Source of the DNA: Rivibacter subsaxonicus
GTDB lineage: Bacteria > Pseudomonadota > Gammaproteobacteria > Burkholderiales > Burkholderiaceae_C
Length of the DNA stretch: 64,000 bases
Assembly: GCF_004217215.1 (NCBI RefSeq)
Contig: NZ_SHKP01000005.1
Span: 795,863 to 859,862 of the forward strand
Direction of reading: 5' to 3'
Of this stretch, positions 27,692 to 39,851 are shown in pieces. The number at the start of each line of letters is the position of its first letter. Position 1 is the first letter of the stretch. The notes below the pieces were generated by a model, which searched no databases, had not been told where the DNA came from, and saw nothing but the letters and a program-made list of their open reading frames with translations. Position numbers and translations under genes: made by a program.

Positions 27692-28876
27692 TCAGCCCGC
27701 GCCCTGGCCCCGCACCACCCGGTGCACGAAGTGCAGCTTGCGCACCACGGTGCGCGACAGCACGAAGGGGCACAGGTCGGGCTGGCCCATGCTGCGCGAG
27801 AGCTCGTTGAGCAGCGCCGAGAGCTCGACCCAGGCGCTGATGAAGGCGAGGAACTTGGTCGCCTCCGGGTCGAAGGCCGTCTCCAGCGCATCGGCACCGA
27901 AGGGTTCGGACTCGAGCTCGACGTCGCTGGCATCGAGCCCGAAGCCGAGCGCGGTCTCGAGCGTGTCGGTGATGTGCAGGTAGTGCGACCAGGTTTCTGC
28001 CCAGTCCTCCCACGGGTGGCTGCTGGCGTAGCCGCTGATGTAGTGGTCGACCCAGTCGTGCGGCGGACCCTGCTCGTAGTTGCGCCGCAGTGCCTCGCTG
28101 TAGCTGGCGCGCTCGTCGCCGAACAGGGTGCGAAAGCTCTCCAGCCATGGCGTGCCGTCGACCAGCCGGTCCCAGTAGTAGTGACCGACCTCGTGGCGCA
28201 GGTGGCCGAGCAGCGTGCGGTAGGGCTCGTGAAGCTCGGCGCGGTTGCGCTCGCGCACCGCGTCGTCGGCCTCCTCGATGTTGAGCGTGATGATGCCGCC
28301 GCCATGACCGGTCATCACGCGCGCGCCGGGCTGGTCGGCCAGGAAGTCGAAAGCGATGCCGCGCTGCGGGTCCTCGCTCAGCTTCGACGCCACCGGCAGC
28401 CCGAGTGCCAGCAGTTGCGCCACCAGGCGCCGCTTGGCCAGTTCGATCTTGGCCCAGGCCTCGCGGCCCGCTTCCTCGGCCTGGTTGGGGATCATTCGAT
28501 TGAGGCGGCAGGCGCGGCACAGCAGCTGCGGTGAGCGCCCGGCGGCCGGTGCTGCCAGCGGCAGCAGCCAGTTGCAGCCGGCCGCGCTGTCGTAGTTGGC
28601 GCAGCGCGTGTAGAGCGGGACATCGGCACTCGCGCCGTTGGTGGCAGCGGCCGCCTCCATCCAGGTGCTCACGAACGGCCCCGGCACCAGCGGCAGCAGG
28701 GTGCCGCGTTCGGGGTCGAAGCCGAGTTCGGTGTGGCAGGCCAGACACAGGCTGTTGCGGAAGAACACCGGCCGCCCGCAGCGGCAGCGGTAGGCATGGC
28801 CGCGTCGGGGCCGCAGCACGGTCGGCTTCCAGGCCGTGCCGAGCTGCTGCGTAAGCGAATCGAAGAGGCGTTGCAT
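27692..28876 (-). CDS. Putative zinc-binding metallopeptidase with N-terminal zinc ribbon
   Basis: 394 aa. The N-terminus (about 25-60) has a CxCG...CxxC zinc ribbon (YRCRCGRP, SLCLACHTELGFDP), and a second Cys pair follows (LLCRACRLNRMIPNQ). The central motif HEVGHYYWDRL fits the HExxH metalloprotease signature, and WAETWSHYLHITDTLETA downstream probably supplies the third ligand. The layout matches the bacterial family annotated as 'putative zinc-binding metallopeptidase'. No signal peptide, so it is probably cytoplasmic. Start ATG 28876 (MQRLFDSLTQQLG); divergent from the amidotransferase gene. Confidence 0.85.
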   Translation of the reverse strand: MQRLFDSLTQQLGTAWKPTVLRPRRGHAYRCRCGRPVFFRNSLCLACHTELGFDPERGTLLPLVPGPFVSTWMEAAAATNGASADVPLYTRCANYDSAAGCNWLLPLAAPAAGRSPQLLCRACRLNRMIPNQAEEAGREAWAKIELAKRRLVAQLLALGLPVASKLSEDPQRGIAFDFLADQPGARVMTGHGGGIITLNIEEADDAVRERNRAELHEPYRTLLGHLRHEVGHYYWDRLVDGTPWLESFRTLFGDERASYSEALRRNYEQGPPHDWVDHYISGYASSHPWEDWAETWSHYLHITDTLETALGFGLDASDVELESEPFGADALETAFDPEATKFLAFISAWVELSALLNELSRSMGQPDLCPFVLSRTVVRKLHFVHRVVRGQGAG

Positions 28877-28981
28877 GGTGCGGGCCGGAGAAGCTACGTC
28901 GCACTGTGGCATGTCGGCGCGCATGGCGCTTGCCTTATCCTCGCTCGACCATCCCAAAACCTTGGCCTCTTCGATCCCGCC

Positions 28982-29737
28982 ATGTGCCAGCTGCTCGGCA
29001 TGAACGCCAACACGCCGACCGACGTGGTGTTCAGCTTCACCGGTTTCGCCACCCGCGCCGAGGAGCACAAGGACGGCTTCGGCATCGCCTTCTTCGAGGG
29101 CGCCGGCGTGCGCTGCTTCGTCGACAACGCCAGCGCCCGCCAGTCGCCGATCGCCGAGATGGTCAAGCGCTACCCGATCCGCAGCGACAACGTCATCGCC
29201 CACATCCGCAAGGCCACGCAGGGCCGGGTCGCGCTCGAGAACACGCACCCCTTCCAGCGCGAGCTCTGGGGCCGCTACTGGGTCTTCGCCCACAACGGCG
29301 ACCTGAAGGACTTCCACCCCAAGCTGCACGCCGCCTTCCGCCCGGTCGGCGACACCGACAGCGAGCGCGCCTTCTGCTGGCTGATGCAGGAGCTGGCCAA
29401 GAACCACGCCGGCACGCCCGACATCGGTGCGCTGACCGAGACGCTGCGCGAGATCGCCGCGCCGATCGCGCGCCATGGCAGCTTCAACTTCATGCTCAGC
29501 AACGGCCAGGCGCTGTGGGCCCATGCATCGACGCGGCTGCATTACCTGGTGCGGCGCCACCCGTTCAGCGAGGCACGGCTGCAGGACGAGGACCTGACCG
29601 TCAACTTTGCCGAGCACACCACGCCGAACGACCGCGTCGCGGTGGTCGTGACCGAGCCGCTGACGACTCACGAAGACTGGATCGCGCTCGCGCCTGGCGA
29701 ACTGCTCGCCTTCGTCGACGGCGAGCCGCTGCGATAG
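28982..29737 (+). CDS. Class II glutamine amidotransferase (YafJ-like)
   Basis: 251 aa. The protein begins MCQLLGMNANTPTDVVFSF, so Cys2 becomes the N-terminal nucleophile after Met removal, as in class II (Ntn) amidotransferases. Also visible: DGFGIAFFEGAGVR, HIRKATQGRVALENTHPF and WVFAHNGDL. There is no synthase domain, as in YafJ. Relatives include gamma-glutamyl hydrolases such as DUG3; the physiological substrate is not known. A hairpin (29744-29763) separates it from the convergent porin gene. Confidence 0.9.
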   Translation: MCQLLGMNANTPTDVVFSFTGFATRAEEHKDGFGIAFFEGAGVRCFVDNASARQSPIAEMVKRYPIRSDNVIAHIRKATQGRVALENTHPFQRELWGRYWVFAHNGDLKDFHPKLHAAFRPVGDTDSERAFCWLMQELAKNHAGTPDIGALTETLREIAAPIARHGSFNFMLSNGQALWAHASTRLHYLVRRHPFSEARLQDEDLTVNFAEHTTPNDRVAVVVTEPLTTHEDWIALAPGELLAFVDGEPLR

Positions 29738-29743
29738 ACGACA

Positions 29744-29763
29744 AGGGCACCCGCAGGTGCCCT
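29744..29763. terminator. Hairpin between convergent amidotransferase and porin genes
   Basis: AGGGCACC-CGCA-GGTGCCCT, a perfect 8-bp stem with a 4-base loop, lies 6 bp after one stop codon and 25 bp before the other. It lacks a good T-run on either side, so it may be a weak bidirectional terminator. Confidence 0.55.
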
Positions 29764-29788
29764 CGTTCAGGTCGCCGTAGATCCCGAT

Positions 29789-30898
29789 TCAGAAACGGTG
29801 GCGGATGTTGATGCCGTAGCTGACGCCGTCGTTGTCGATCGTCGCGATCGAGCCGGCGACCGGCTTGAAGCTCGCGAAGTCGATCGCGCGGCCGGCCTGG
29901 ACCTCCTCGCCCATCACCGCGGCGGTGACGTCGGTGCGCTTGGACAGCGCGTAGTTGTAGCCGAGCGAGGCGGTGATGCGCTTGCCCGAGCCGGTGCCGC
30001 TGAAGCTGCTTTCGCCATAGGAGCCGAGGATCTTGCCGGCACCCAGCGGCACCGAGGCGCTGGCCGCCCAGATCCTGGCCTTGACGCCCGAGATGTCGCC
30101 GTCGTCGACCTCGCCGTACTGGCCGAAGAGCTTGACGAACGTCAGGTCCCAGCTGCCGCCGAGCTGCCAGCTGTCCTGCGCGTTGGTGCCGGCATTGGTC
30201 TGCTCGACGCTCTGCCAGGCGGCGGTGGCCGCGAACGGGCCACCGAACCAGAGCGCGCTGACGCTGTAGTTCTTGCCGGTGCCGGTGGTGGCGCCGACCG
30301 GTGCACCCTCGCCGGCTGAGATCAGCGCGTTGATGCTGAGCCCGCCGTAGTTGGGGCTGAGGTAGTTGACCGAGTTGTTCCAGCCCGAGTCGCCGCGCAA
30401 CTGACCGCCGGCGCTGCCGTTGAAGTACTGGCGGATCGACGGCGACCAGACGAAGGAATCGCCGAAGGGGTTGAAGATCAGCGTCGAGATGAACAGCGGC
30501 GTCGTGTTGCGGCCCATGCGCACGGTGCCGAGGTCCTTGCTGGTCAGGCCGATGTAGGCGCTGCGCGCGAACAGGGTATCGAACTGGAAGCGGCCCTGGG
30601 CGCCGGTGTCGCCGAGGAAGAAGGCCTCGAGCTTGAACTCGGCGGCCACGCCGTTGCCCAGGTCTTCCTTGCCTTCCATGCCCCAGAAGCTGGTGGTCAT
30701 CATGCCCGGCTCGACTTTCCAGCGCTGCGCCCAGGCCCGGTTGAAGTAGGAGCCGCCGGAGTCGTTGTTGTTGTCCTCGAACTGGCCGGCGCCGATGTCG
30801 ACCAGGCCGTAGAGCTTGACCGAGGACTGGGCGTTGGCTGCGGTGGCGGCGGCCGCGAGCAGCGCGGCGGCGGCGATCGAGCGCAGGGCGAGATTCAT
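29789..30898 (-). CDS. Gram-negative porin (second copy of the family)
   Basis: 369-aa outer-membrane porin. A signal peptide (MNLALRSIAAAALLAAAATA, ending ANA-QSSVKLYG) leads into a strand-rich barrel (KLYGLVDIGAGQF, WGMEGKEDLGNGVAAEFKLE, RSAYIGLTSKDLGTVRMGR) and a C-terminal YGINIRHRF. It ends in Phe like the first porin. AGGAG lies 7 bases before the ATG. It differs strongly in length and loops from the porin at 708-1685, so it is a paralogue and not a recent duplicate. Confidence 0.92.
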   Translation of the reverse strand: MNLALRSIAAAALLAAAATAANAQSSVKLYGLVDIGAGQFEDNNNDSGGSYFNRAWAQRWKVEPGMMTTSFWGMEGKEDLGNGVAAEFKLEAFFLGDTGAQGRFQFDTLFARSAYIGLTSKDLGTVRMGRNTTPLFISTLIFNPFGDSFVWSPSIRQYFNGSAGGQLRGDSGWNNSVNYLSPNYGGLSINALISAGEGAPVGATTGTGKNYSVSALWFGGPFAATAAWQSVEQTNAGTNAQDSWQLGGSWDLTFVKLFGQYGEVDDGDISGVKARIWAASASVPLGAGKILGSYGESSFSGTGSGKRITASLGYNYALSKRTDVTAAVMGEEVQAGRAIDFASFKPVAGSIATIDNDGVSYGINIRHRF

Positions 30899-31175
30899 GC
30901 AGGTACTCCTGGCGAGAGGGTGTTGTTGTGGCGATCGGGCCGCGGGAAAACGCGGTGGCGGTGAAGATTGTGTGACAGAAGCACGAGCGCCCAAGCCGCG
31001 TCGAGAGCCCGCGTCGACCGCCATGTCGCGGTCAAGCCACAAGCGCGGCAGTCGTGCCGGCGGCATTTCGCGCGACGCACTTGGCCGGCGCAACGGCGCA
31101 CCGATGGCGAGCCTCGGCGCACCGAAGCGAGGCGGGTGATCGGCGATGCCGGCGTGCTCGATCCTGCGGCGCGTG

Positions 31176-32003
31176 TCAGCCGCGGCGCGCTGCGTTGAGT
31201 TGCTCGCGCGCGGCGATCGCGGCGCTGCGCGCCGCGGCCTGCCAGTCGGCACCGTTGCTCGCGTAGAGCACGGCACGCGAGGAGCTCACGATGATCGGCG
31301 CGTCCGCTCGCCAGGCCGCGCGCACGGTCGCAGCGGCGTCGCCGCCCTGGGCGCCGATGCCGGGAATCAGCAGCGGCAGCGTCGGCGCCAGCGCGCGCAC
31401 CCGCGCCAGCTCTTCGGGATAGGTCGCGCCGACCACCAGGCCGAGCTGGCCGTTGCGGTTCCACTCGCCCTGCGCCAGCCGCGCGAGATGCTCGAAGAGC
31501 TTCGGCTGGCCCTCGACATCGGCCAGCGTGCGTGCCTGCAGGTCGGAGCCACCGGCGTTGCTGGTGCGGCAGAGCAGGATCGCGCCCTTGCCGGGCCAGC
31601 GCAGGTAGGGCTCGATCGAATCCAAGCCCATGAACGGCGACAGCGTCACCGCGTCGGCCTGGTAGCGCTCGAAGGCCTCGCGCGCGTATTGCTCGGCGGT
31701 GGCGCCGATGTCGCCGCGCTTGGCGTCGAGGATCACCGGCACCTCGGGCGCGGTGCGGCGCAGGTAGGCCATCAGCTGCTCGAGCTGGTCCTCGGCGCGA
31801 TGGGCGGCGAAGTAGGCGATCTGGGGCTTGAAGGCCAGCACCAGGTCTTTCGTGGCATCGACGATGCGGGCGCAGAAATCGAAGATGCGCGAAGCATCGC
31901 CGGTCCACGGTGCCGGGAACTTCTCCGGGTCGGGGTCGAGGCCGACGCAGAGCAGGGAGTCGTGCTTGCGCTCGGCGGCGAGGAGTTGGTCGCGGAAGTT
32001 CAT
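31176..32003 (-). CDS. pyrF: Orotidine 5'-phosphate decarboxylase (long, PyrF subfamily 2)
   Basis: 275-aa last enzyme of UMP synthesis. The catalytic DxKxxD element appears as LDAKRGDIG (near residue 95). [14 protein letters not shown] [11 protein letters not shown] and the phosphate loop VGATYPEEL fit the longer mycobacterial/beta-proteobacterial type. Its ATG overlaps the stop of the upstream orphan gene (ATGA), so it is translated in a coupled way in a purB-orphan-pyrF unit. Confidence 0.94.
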   Translation of the reverse strand: MNFRDQLLAAERKHDSLLCVGLDPDPEKFPAPWTGDASRIFDFCARIVDATKDLVLAFKPQIAYFAAHRAEDQLEQLMAYLRRTAPEVPVILDAKRGDIGATAEQYAREAFERYQADAVTLSPFMGLDSIEPYLRWPGKGAILLCRTSNAGGSDLQARTLADVEGQPKLFEHLARLAQGEWNRNGQLGLVVGATYPEELARVRALAPTLPLLIPGIGAQGGDAAATVRAAWRADAPIIVSSSRAVLYASNGADWQAAARSAAIAAREQLNAARRG

Positions 32004-33187
32004 GACGGCTTGCCCGATCTTGCGTGGGTCGGCGTTGGCTGTGGCCCTGCCTCATCTGGCTTCCAGTTGATCTCATAGATCACTCGCTGGCCGAGCGATC
32101 TGTCAGCCAGCAAAGGACGGTGGTCGCGCGACATCGCATGGTCGATCGCCGCAGCGTCGAACAGACGCTCGAAGCCAATTGGTGGCGCACCAAGCAATCC
32201 GGGTACCTTGACCGTTCGCTTGACAACGGTCGCTTCGACGGCCTTGCCGTCTGCGCCCACGGTGGCTTCCACCTGAACGCTGCCTTGCACGCCAAACACG
32301 TAGGCAGCGAGAGGAACACCGTCTGGCGCCCCCTTGAACGCATCTCGCTGGGTCGCGAGCGTGTCGAAGATCACTTCCATCTGCGCGTCCATCGTTTCGT
32401 AGATGAACGCGTCCAGTTCGGCCTTGAACCGTGGCGGATCGGAGAGGATCCGGCGCTCCATCCACTTGCTCAACTCACAGTTCCACTCCTCCTCTTCATT
32501 CGAACCGGCCCGCAGCTTGCCGCGCAACAGGCGCACGACGCCGGCCGGTAGCGGCTCTCCTGCGCCGGGCCGCACCAGTTCCGCCATCGCAGCGGCGCTT
32601 GCGAGTTCGGAGTAGCTGCTCGACGGTCGCGGCGGTGCACTTTCCTCCAGGCCAATACGCCGCAACTGCAGTGCAAGTACGGCTTCCCAGCGACGGGCGC
32701 GCTCGGTGCCTTCTTCGGGCAGGACGCGCAACTCTTCGCTCATCGCCATGCAGGTCTTGCCGCTCGGCGTGGGGCCGGAATTGACCGTGGCCTGCAGGTA
32801 GTCCGCCTTCTGGAAGGTGTCGAGATTGACGAGTACCAAGGCGGCCTGGTTGGTGTACCAAGCCCAAAACTCTGGGGCGGAAAACGCAACTCCCCCTGGC
32901 TTCGGCGCTGATTGCGAGGCCGCTCGCCTACGCAAGTAGCGCTGCGCAATGTCGTCAGCCGAGGCTTTGGCCACCAGTTGCATTCGAGACGCCAGCTTCC
33001 CACTGCCAGGCGCCAAAACTTCGGCGTCAACCAGAAGTCGCTTCTGCAGCAATACAAGGACTTCCGCCGGAATCGAGCTCTTGGTCGCGGATTCCACAGG
33101 CGCGGAAAGGAGGATGAAGCCAACTGCGCCAAAAGCGGCGGTTGCGTCGCGCCAGCGGCGCGAAAGCAGAGAGGTGGACCAAAGCAT
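32000..33187 (-). CDS. Orphan secreted protein of atypical composition between purB and pyrF
   Basis: 395 aa from ATG 33187 (a TTG at 33223 would overlap the purB stop). Not recognised. A hydrophobic N-terminus ([18 protein letters not shown]) suggests export or anchoring. The middle is helical and charged. The C-terminal 90 residues ([20 protein letters not shown], then [11 protein letters not shown]) look like a TonB C-terminal domain. The DNA is clearly less GC-rich and uses rarer codons than its neighbours, which suggests later acquisition. It is embedded in an operon with overlaps at its 3' end (ATGA with pyrF). Confidence 0.7.
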   Translation of the reverse strand: MLWSTSLLSRRWRDATAAFGAVGFILLSAPVESATKSSIPAEVLVLLQKRLLVDAEVLAPGSGKLASRMQLVAKASADDIAQRYLRRRAASQSAPKPGGVAFSAPEFWAWYTNQAALVLVNLDTFQKADYLQATVNSGPTPSGKTCMAMSEELRVLPEEGTERARRWEAVLALQLRRIGLEESAPPRPSSSYSELASAAAMAELVRPGAGEPLPAGVVRLLRGKLRAGSNEEEEWNCELSKWMERRILSDPPRFKAELDAFIYETMDAQMEVIFDTLATQRDAFKGAPDGVPLAAYVFGVQGSVQVEATVGADGKAVEATVVKRTVKVPGLLGAPPIGFERLFDAAAIDHAMSRDHRPLLADRSLGQRVIYEINWKPDEAGPQPTPTHARSGKPS

Positions 33188-33219
33188 TTGCGATCGTGTC
33201 TGGTTGCGGCGCGGGTTGT

Positions 33220-35415
<2,196 letters not shown>

Positions 35416-35419
<4 letters not shown>

Positions 35420-37389
35420 TCCGCGGTCGCGGCGGGCGGCAGCGGCAGTTCGAGCTGCACGCACCAGCCCTCGGCCTGCGGTCCGCTGCTGAAGCTGGCG
35501 CCCACGGCGGCCGCGCGCCGCTCCATGTTGGCCAGCCCGCGGCCGCGTCCCAGCGCCCCGGGCACGAACAGCGGCAGCGCCTCGCCCAGCTGCTGGGTGC
35601 GTTGGGCCAGGCCGTTGTCGATCACCGACAGCCGCAGCGCGCGCGGCGTGGCCGGCTCGACGTCGCCATCGATCACCGGCTCCAGCCGCAGCCAGACCAC
35701 GCTGGCCTGGGCATGCTTGATCACGTTGGTCAGCGCCTCGCGCACGATGCGCAGCACCTGCAAGGTGTCGCCGGCGCCGAACTCGGCGCCGCTCAGCAAC
35801 TCGCTCGGTTGCCAGACCAGGCGCACGCCGGCCGCGCGCAGCGAGGGTTCGATGCGAAAGCGCAGCTCGGCCAGCGCCTCGACCAGCGGGCGCTGCTCGA
35901 CCTCGAGCGAATCCAGCGCCAGCCGCAGCTCGACCAGGCAGTCGTCGAGCGTGCTCTTGAGCTCGCCCCAGGCCTCGTGCGCATGGGCCTGGGCGGTCTC
36001 GGCCGCCTCCGGGTCGGACTCCGGGTCGACGACCGCGCCACCGGGCTGCACCTGCTGCGCCAGCGCCAGTGCCGCCACCAGCCGGCCGCCGAGGCCGTCG
36101 TGCATCTCGCGCAGGATGCGGTCGCGCTCGGCGCGCGTGGCCTGCTCGCGGTCGCGCTTGCGCTGGCCTTCGAAGACCAGGTGCAGCTCGCGCTCCTTGC
36201 GTGCCACGCGATCGGCAAGGTCGCGGTTGAGCGAGCGCAGCGCCAGCGTCGAGCGCGTGAACTCGTCGACCAGCATCCAGGCCAGCACGCCCAGCAGCAC
36301 CAGGATCGTGTAGCGGCTCCAGGTCAGCGCGCCGTAGTCCCAAGCGATGCGAAAGACGTAGAAGTCGCGCAGGCCGGCGCCGAAGGCCAGCAGCGCCGCC
36401 ACGCTCAGCAGGATCGCCGGCTGCGAGCGCTCGCGCCAGGCCGCGTCGAACAGCTGGATCATCAGCGCGACCACCATCAGCAGCATGCCGACCGAGACCA
36501 GGGTGCGCAGCAGCGGCAGGTTGAAGCTCCAGTTGAGGACGATCAGCAGGAGGGCCGCGACCGACCAGGCGGCCACCCAGCGGCGCACGCGCGGCGTCTC
36601 GCGGCCGATGCTGGCCAGCGCGTAGAGCGTCATCAGCGAGACGAACCACGGATAGCTGACGTAGAAGAAGATGGTTTCGAGCGCCGGGCCCAGCGCCGGG
36701 CCCAGCGCCGAACCCGGCGCGCTGGTCGGCGGTGTCAACAGCGATACGCGCCAGGCCCAGAGCAGGCTCGCGACGCCGAAGTAGGCGTAGGTCAGGCGCC
36801 GCATGCGCACTGCCAGCAGCAGCGCCAGCAGGCCCATCACGGTGGCCGCCGCACTGACCGCGTAGGCGCTGTGCACGCGGTCGCGCTGGGCGCGTGCGTG
36901 CATCGGCCGGAGCTCGGCGAGCGGGCCGAACCAGAGGTCGGACAGCCCCGACTCTCGGCGGCGCTCGCCATGCAGCTCGATCTCGATCACGTTGCCGCGC
37001 GGCTGCAGCAGCGCCGAGGGCAGCGGCACCAGCAGCGGCTCCTGCGACATGTCGGGCAGCGGGCGCCGGTCGAAGTCGCCGATGCTGGCGAAGGGCCGGC
37101 CGTTGAGCGAGACGCGCAGCGACATGCCGGCCCGGCGCGTGAACATGCCGCTGGCTTCGCCATGCAGCGCGGCATCGGGAATCTCGATGCGGTAGCGCAC
37201 CGCGCCGTCGCGCTCGGGCGCGCTGTGCTCCCACTCATCGGGCAGGGTCACCGGCTTCGGCGCGGCGCCGGGCTCGATCAGTTCGGCCGTGGTGATTCGC
37301 AGCGAGGTTGCCGGTTCGGTCGCGCCGAGGCAGCCGGCCAGCGCCGCGAGCAGCGCCAGCAGGCCCAGCCACGCCGGCAACGGCGCCAT
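35416..37389 (-). CDS. Membrane sensor histidine kinase (NarL/HisKA_3 type, 7TMR-like)
   Basis: 657 aa from ATG 37389 (a TTG at 37428 overlaps the regulator's stop). An N-terminal hydrophobic segment with a lipobox-like LAGC is followed by a beta-rich periplasmic domain (about 30-165), about seven hydrophobic helices (170-385), then a coiled segment and the HisKA_3 domain with phospho-acceptor His in REMHDGLGGR. The HATPase block is REALTNVIKHAQA, and glycines follow late (GRGRGLANMERRAAAVG). The architecture resembles 7TMR-DISM kinases. Its partner regulator lies directly upstream. The signal is unknown. Confidence 0.9.
36681..36716 (-). repeat. 12-bp tandem repeat inside the histidine kinase gene
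   Basis: GCGCCGGGCCCA occurs at 36681 and 36693 with a diverged third unit at 36705. It encodes repeated Ala-Leu-Gly-Pro in a loop between membrane helices. Copy-number change would keep the frame. Confidence 0.7.
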
Positions 37390-37424
37390 GCCGCGCTGCC
37401 AGCCGGCGGCGCGCGGACCGGGTC

Positions 37425-38132
37425 TCAAGCCCAGCCCGGGCGCCGTGGCGCCTGCTCGACGGCGCGCGCGCGCTCCAGCAACTGCAGCTTGCGGTAGACG
37501 TTGCGCACGTCGGTGGCCACCGCGCGCGGCGTGGTCAGCAGTCGCTCACCGATTTCCTCGGCCACGTAGCCCTGCGCCACCAGCTTGAGCACCTGGTGCT
37601 CGCGGACCGTGACCGCGGTGCGCGAGCCATCGCCGAGCGTGCCCGGCACGCTGACTTCCTCGTGCTCGATCAGCGTGTCCTCGCTGACGCCCCCGTCGCG
37701 AAAGCGCTTGAGCAGGTGACGCGCGATGGTCGGCGAGATCGGCGACTCGCCGCGCGCGGCCTGCTCGACGGCGCGCACCAGTTCGTCGGCGCTGCAGCCC
37801 TTGAGGAAGTAGCCGTCGGCGCCGGCGGCGATGGCATTGATCACGCGCGCCTCGTCGCCGAACACCGAGAACACCAGGATGTGGGGGTGCCAGACGCCCT
37901 CGATCGCCGGCGCGTGGCTGAGCTCGCCGATCAGCTCGGTGCCGTCGCCATCGGGCAGGCCGAGGTCGGACAGCAGCACGTCGGGCCGGGTTCGCGGCAG
38001 CTCTTCGCGGGCCACGGACAGCCGCGGCGCATGGCCCACGTAACGCAGCCTGCTCGAGGCCATGATGACCTCGCGCACATGCTGCGCGACGAGCGGATCG
38101 TCTTCGACCAGGTAGACCGACAACACCGACAT
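37425..38132 (-). CDS. NarL/FixJ-type response regulator
   Basis: 235 aa. The receiver domain (1-125) has the acidic pocket (LVEDDPLV), phospho-acceptor Asp in LLSDLGLPDGDG, a switch Ser/Thr (FSVFGDE) and Lys in FLKGCSADEL. A LuxR-type helix-turn-helix follows (about 170-225; TVREHQVLKLVAQGYVAEEI, then NVYRKLQLLERARAV). The ATG at 38132 begins MSVLSVYLVEDD. It is upstream of, and overlapping or adjacent to, the histidine kinase gene, so the pair is one two-component system. Transcribed after the glutamate synthase-like gene, with 19 bp between. Confidence 0.93.
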   Translation of the reverse strand: MSVLSVYLVEDDPLVAQHVREVIMASSRLRYVGHAPRLSVAREELPRTRPDVLLSDLGLPDGDGTELIGELSHAPAIEGVWHPHILVFSVFGDEARVINAIAAGADGYFLKGCSADELVRAVEQAARGESPISPTIARHLLKRFRDGGVSEDTLIEHEEVSVPGTLGDGSRTAVTVREHQVLKLVAQGYVAEEIGERLLTTPRAVATDVRNVYRKLQLLERARAVEQAPRRPGWA

Positions 38133-38151
38133 GCGCGTCTCGCTCAGGGTT

Positions 38152-39819
38152 TCAGTTCGGATCGAGCGCGAACGAGGCGACATTCGCGCGCGGCCAGTAC
38201 AGCCGATAGACATTGTGCGGCCAGTCCGCCTCGCCCCGTTCGGCCGCCAGCAACGCGCCGGGCTTGACGAAGGGCAGCATCAGCGACAGCAGCCGGACCT
38301 CGTGGTCGCTGACCCGCTTGACGATGTGGGCCGCGGTGATCTCGCTCGGGTGGCGCAGCCCGGCCGCCTGCACCAACTCGGCCAGCGCGTGCAGCGTGTT
38401 CTCGTGGAAGCGGAACACGCGCTCGGCCTTGTCGGGCACCACCAGTGCGCGCTGGCGCACCGGGTCCTGCGTGGTCACGCCGGTCGGGCAATGGCCGCTG
38501 TGGCAGGTCTGGGCCTGGATGCAGCCGAGCGCGAACATGAAGCCGCGCGCCGCGTTGCACCAGTCGGCGCCGAGCGCCATGCAGCGCGCGATGTCGAAGG
38601 CGCTGACCACCTTGCCGGCGCAGCCGAGCTTGAGCCGGTCGCGCAGGCCGAGGCCGACCAGCGTGTTGTGCACCAGCAGCAGCCCCTCTTGCAAGGGCGT
38701 GCCGACATGGTCGGTGAACTCCAGCGGCGCCGCGCCGGTGCCGCCCTCGCCGCCGTCGACGACGATGAAGTCGGGCGTGATGCCGCTGTCGCGCATGGCC
38801 TTGGCGATCGCGAACCATTCCCACGGGTGGCCGATGCAGAGCTTGAAGCCGACCGGCTTGCCGCCCGAGAGCACGCGCAGCTTGTCGACGAACTGCAGCA
38901 GTCCGAGCGGCGAGGAGAAGGCGCTGTGGCTGGCCGGCGAGATGCAATCGACGCCCGGCTCGACCCCGCGTGCAGCGGCGATCTCGAGCGTCACCTTGGC
39001 CCCCGGCAGCACGCCGCCCTGGCCCGGCTTGGCGCCCTGGCTGAGCTTGATCTCGATCATCTTCACCTGGGGTGCGAGGGCCTGTTCGACGAAGCGCTCC
39101 TCGCTGAACGATCCGTCCTCGCGCCGGCAGCCGAAGTAGCCGGAGCCGATCTCCCAGATCAGGTCGCCGCCGCCGGAGTCCTGGAAGGCGCGGTGGTAGC
39201 GGCTGATCGAGCCCTCGCCGGTGTCGTGCGCGAAGTTGCCGCGCCGCGCGCCCTCGTTGAGCGCGCGGATCGCGTTGGCCGAGAGCGCGCCGAAGCTCAT
39301 CGCCGAGATGTTGAACACGCTCGCGGCGTAGGGCTGGCTGCAGTTGGCCGACTGGCCGATCGTCACGCGGAAGTCGTGCGAGGCCAGCTCGGTCGGCGCC
39401 ATCGAATGGTTGATCCATTCGTAGCGGGTCGCGCCGACATCGAGCTGGGTGCCGAAGGGCCGCTTGTCGGGCTCGCCCTTGGCGCGCTGGTAGACCAGCG
39501 AGCGCTGCTGGCGCGAGAAGGGCGCGGCCTCGCGGTCGCTCTCGATGAAGTACTGGCGGATCTCGGGCCGGATGAACTCGAAGAAGAAGCGCAGATGGCC
39601 GATGACCGGGTAGTTGCGCAGGATCGAGTGGCGCGGCTGATGCACGTCGCGCCAGCCGACGGCGACCAGGAATCCGAACAGCAGCACCGCGATCAGCGCG
39701 CCGAGCGTGGCCTTGATGACCAGCACCAGCAGCGCCAACAGCAGCCCCACGCCGGCGAGCAGCCAGGCGAGGTAGCGGATCGGGAACTGCTCGTTGAGCT
39801 TGATGAGCCAATGCGGCAT
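38152..39819 (-). CDS. Membrane-anchored FMN-binding glutamate synthase-like protein
   Basis: 555 aa. Two N-terminal membrane helices (about residues 14-55) precede a GltS-type FMN barrel. Family blocks: MSFGALSANAIRALNEGAR, GEGSISRYHRAF, IVVDGGEGGTGAAPLEF with the FMN phosphate loop, and a Cys-rich region (HTCHSGHCPTGVTTQDP) equivalent to the 3Fe-4S region. There is no amidotransferase domain, as in the stand-alone 'FMN-binding glutamate synthase family' proteins, whose reaction is unproven. ATG 39819 (MPHWLIKLNEQFP). It may share a transcript with the downstream two-component genes. Confidence 0.9.
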   Translation of the reverse strand: MPHWLIKLNEQFPIRYLAWLLAGVGLLLALLVLVIKATLGALIAVLLFGFLVAVGWRDVHQPRHSILRNYPVIGHLRFFFEFIRPEIRQYFIESDREAAPFSRQQRSLVYQRAKGEPDKRPFGTQLDVGATRYEWINHSMAPTELASHDFRVTIGQSANCSQPYAASVFNISAMSFGALSANAIRALNEGARRGNFAHDTGEGSISRYHRAFQDSGGGDLIWEIGSGYFGCRREDGSFSEERFVEQALAPQVKMIEIKLSQGAKPGQGGVLPGAKVTLEIAAARGVEPGVDCISPASHSAFSSPLGLLQFVDKLRVLSGGKPVGFKLCIGHPWEWFAIAKAMRDSGITPDFIVVDGGEGGTGAAPLEFTDHVGTPLQEGLLLVHNTLVGLGLRDRLKLGCAGKVVSAFDIARCMALGADWCNAARGFMFALGCIQAQTCHSGHCPTGVTTQDPVRQRALVVPDKAERVFRFHENTLHALAELVQAAGLRHPSEITAAHIVKRVSDHEVRLLSLMLPFVKPGALLAAERGEADWPHNVYRLYWPRANVASFALDPN

Positions 39820-39851
39820 GGCGGTCCTCGTGAAGCGGTTGAGGCCGGACT

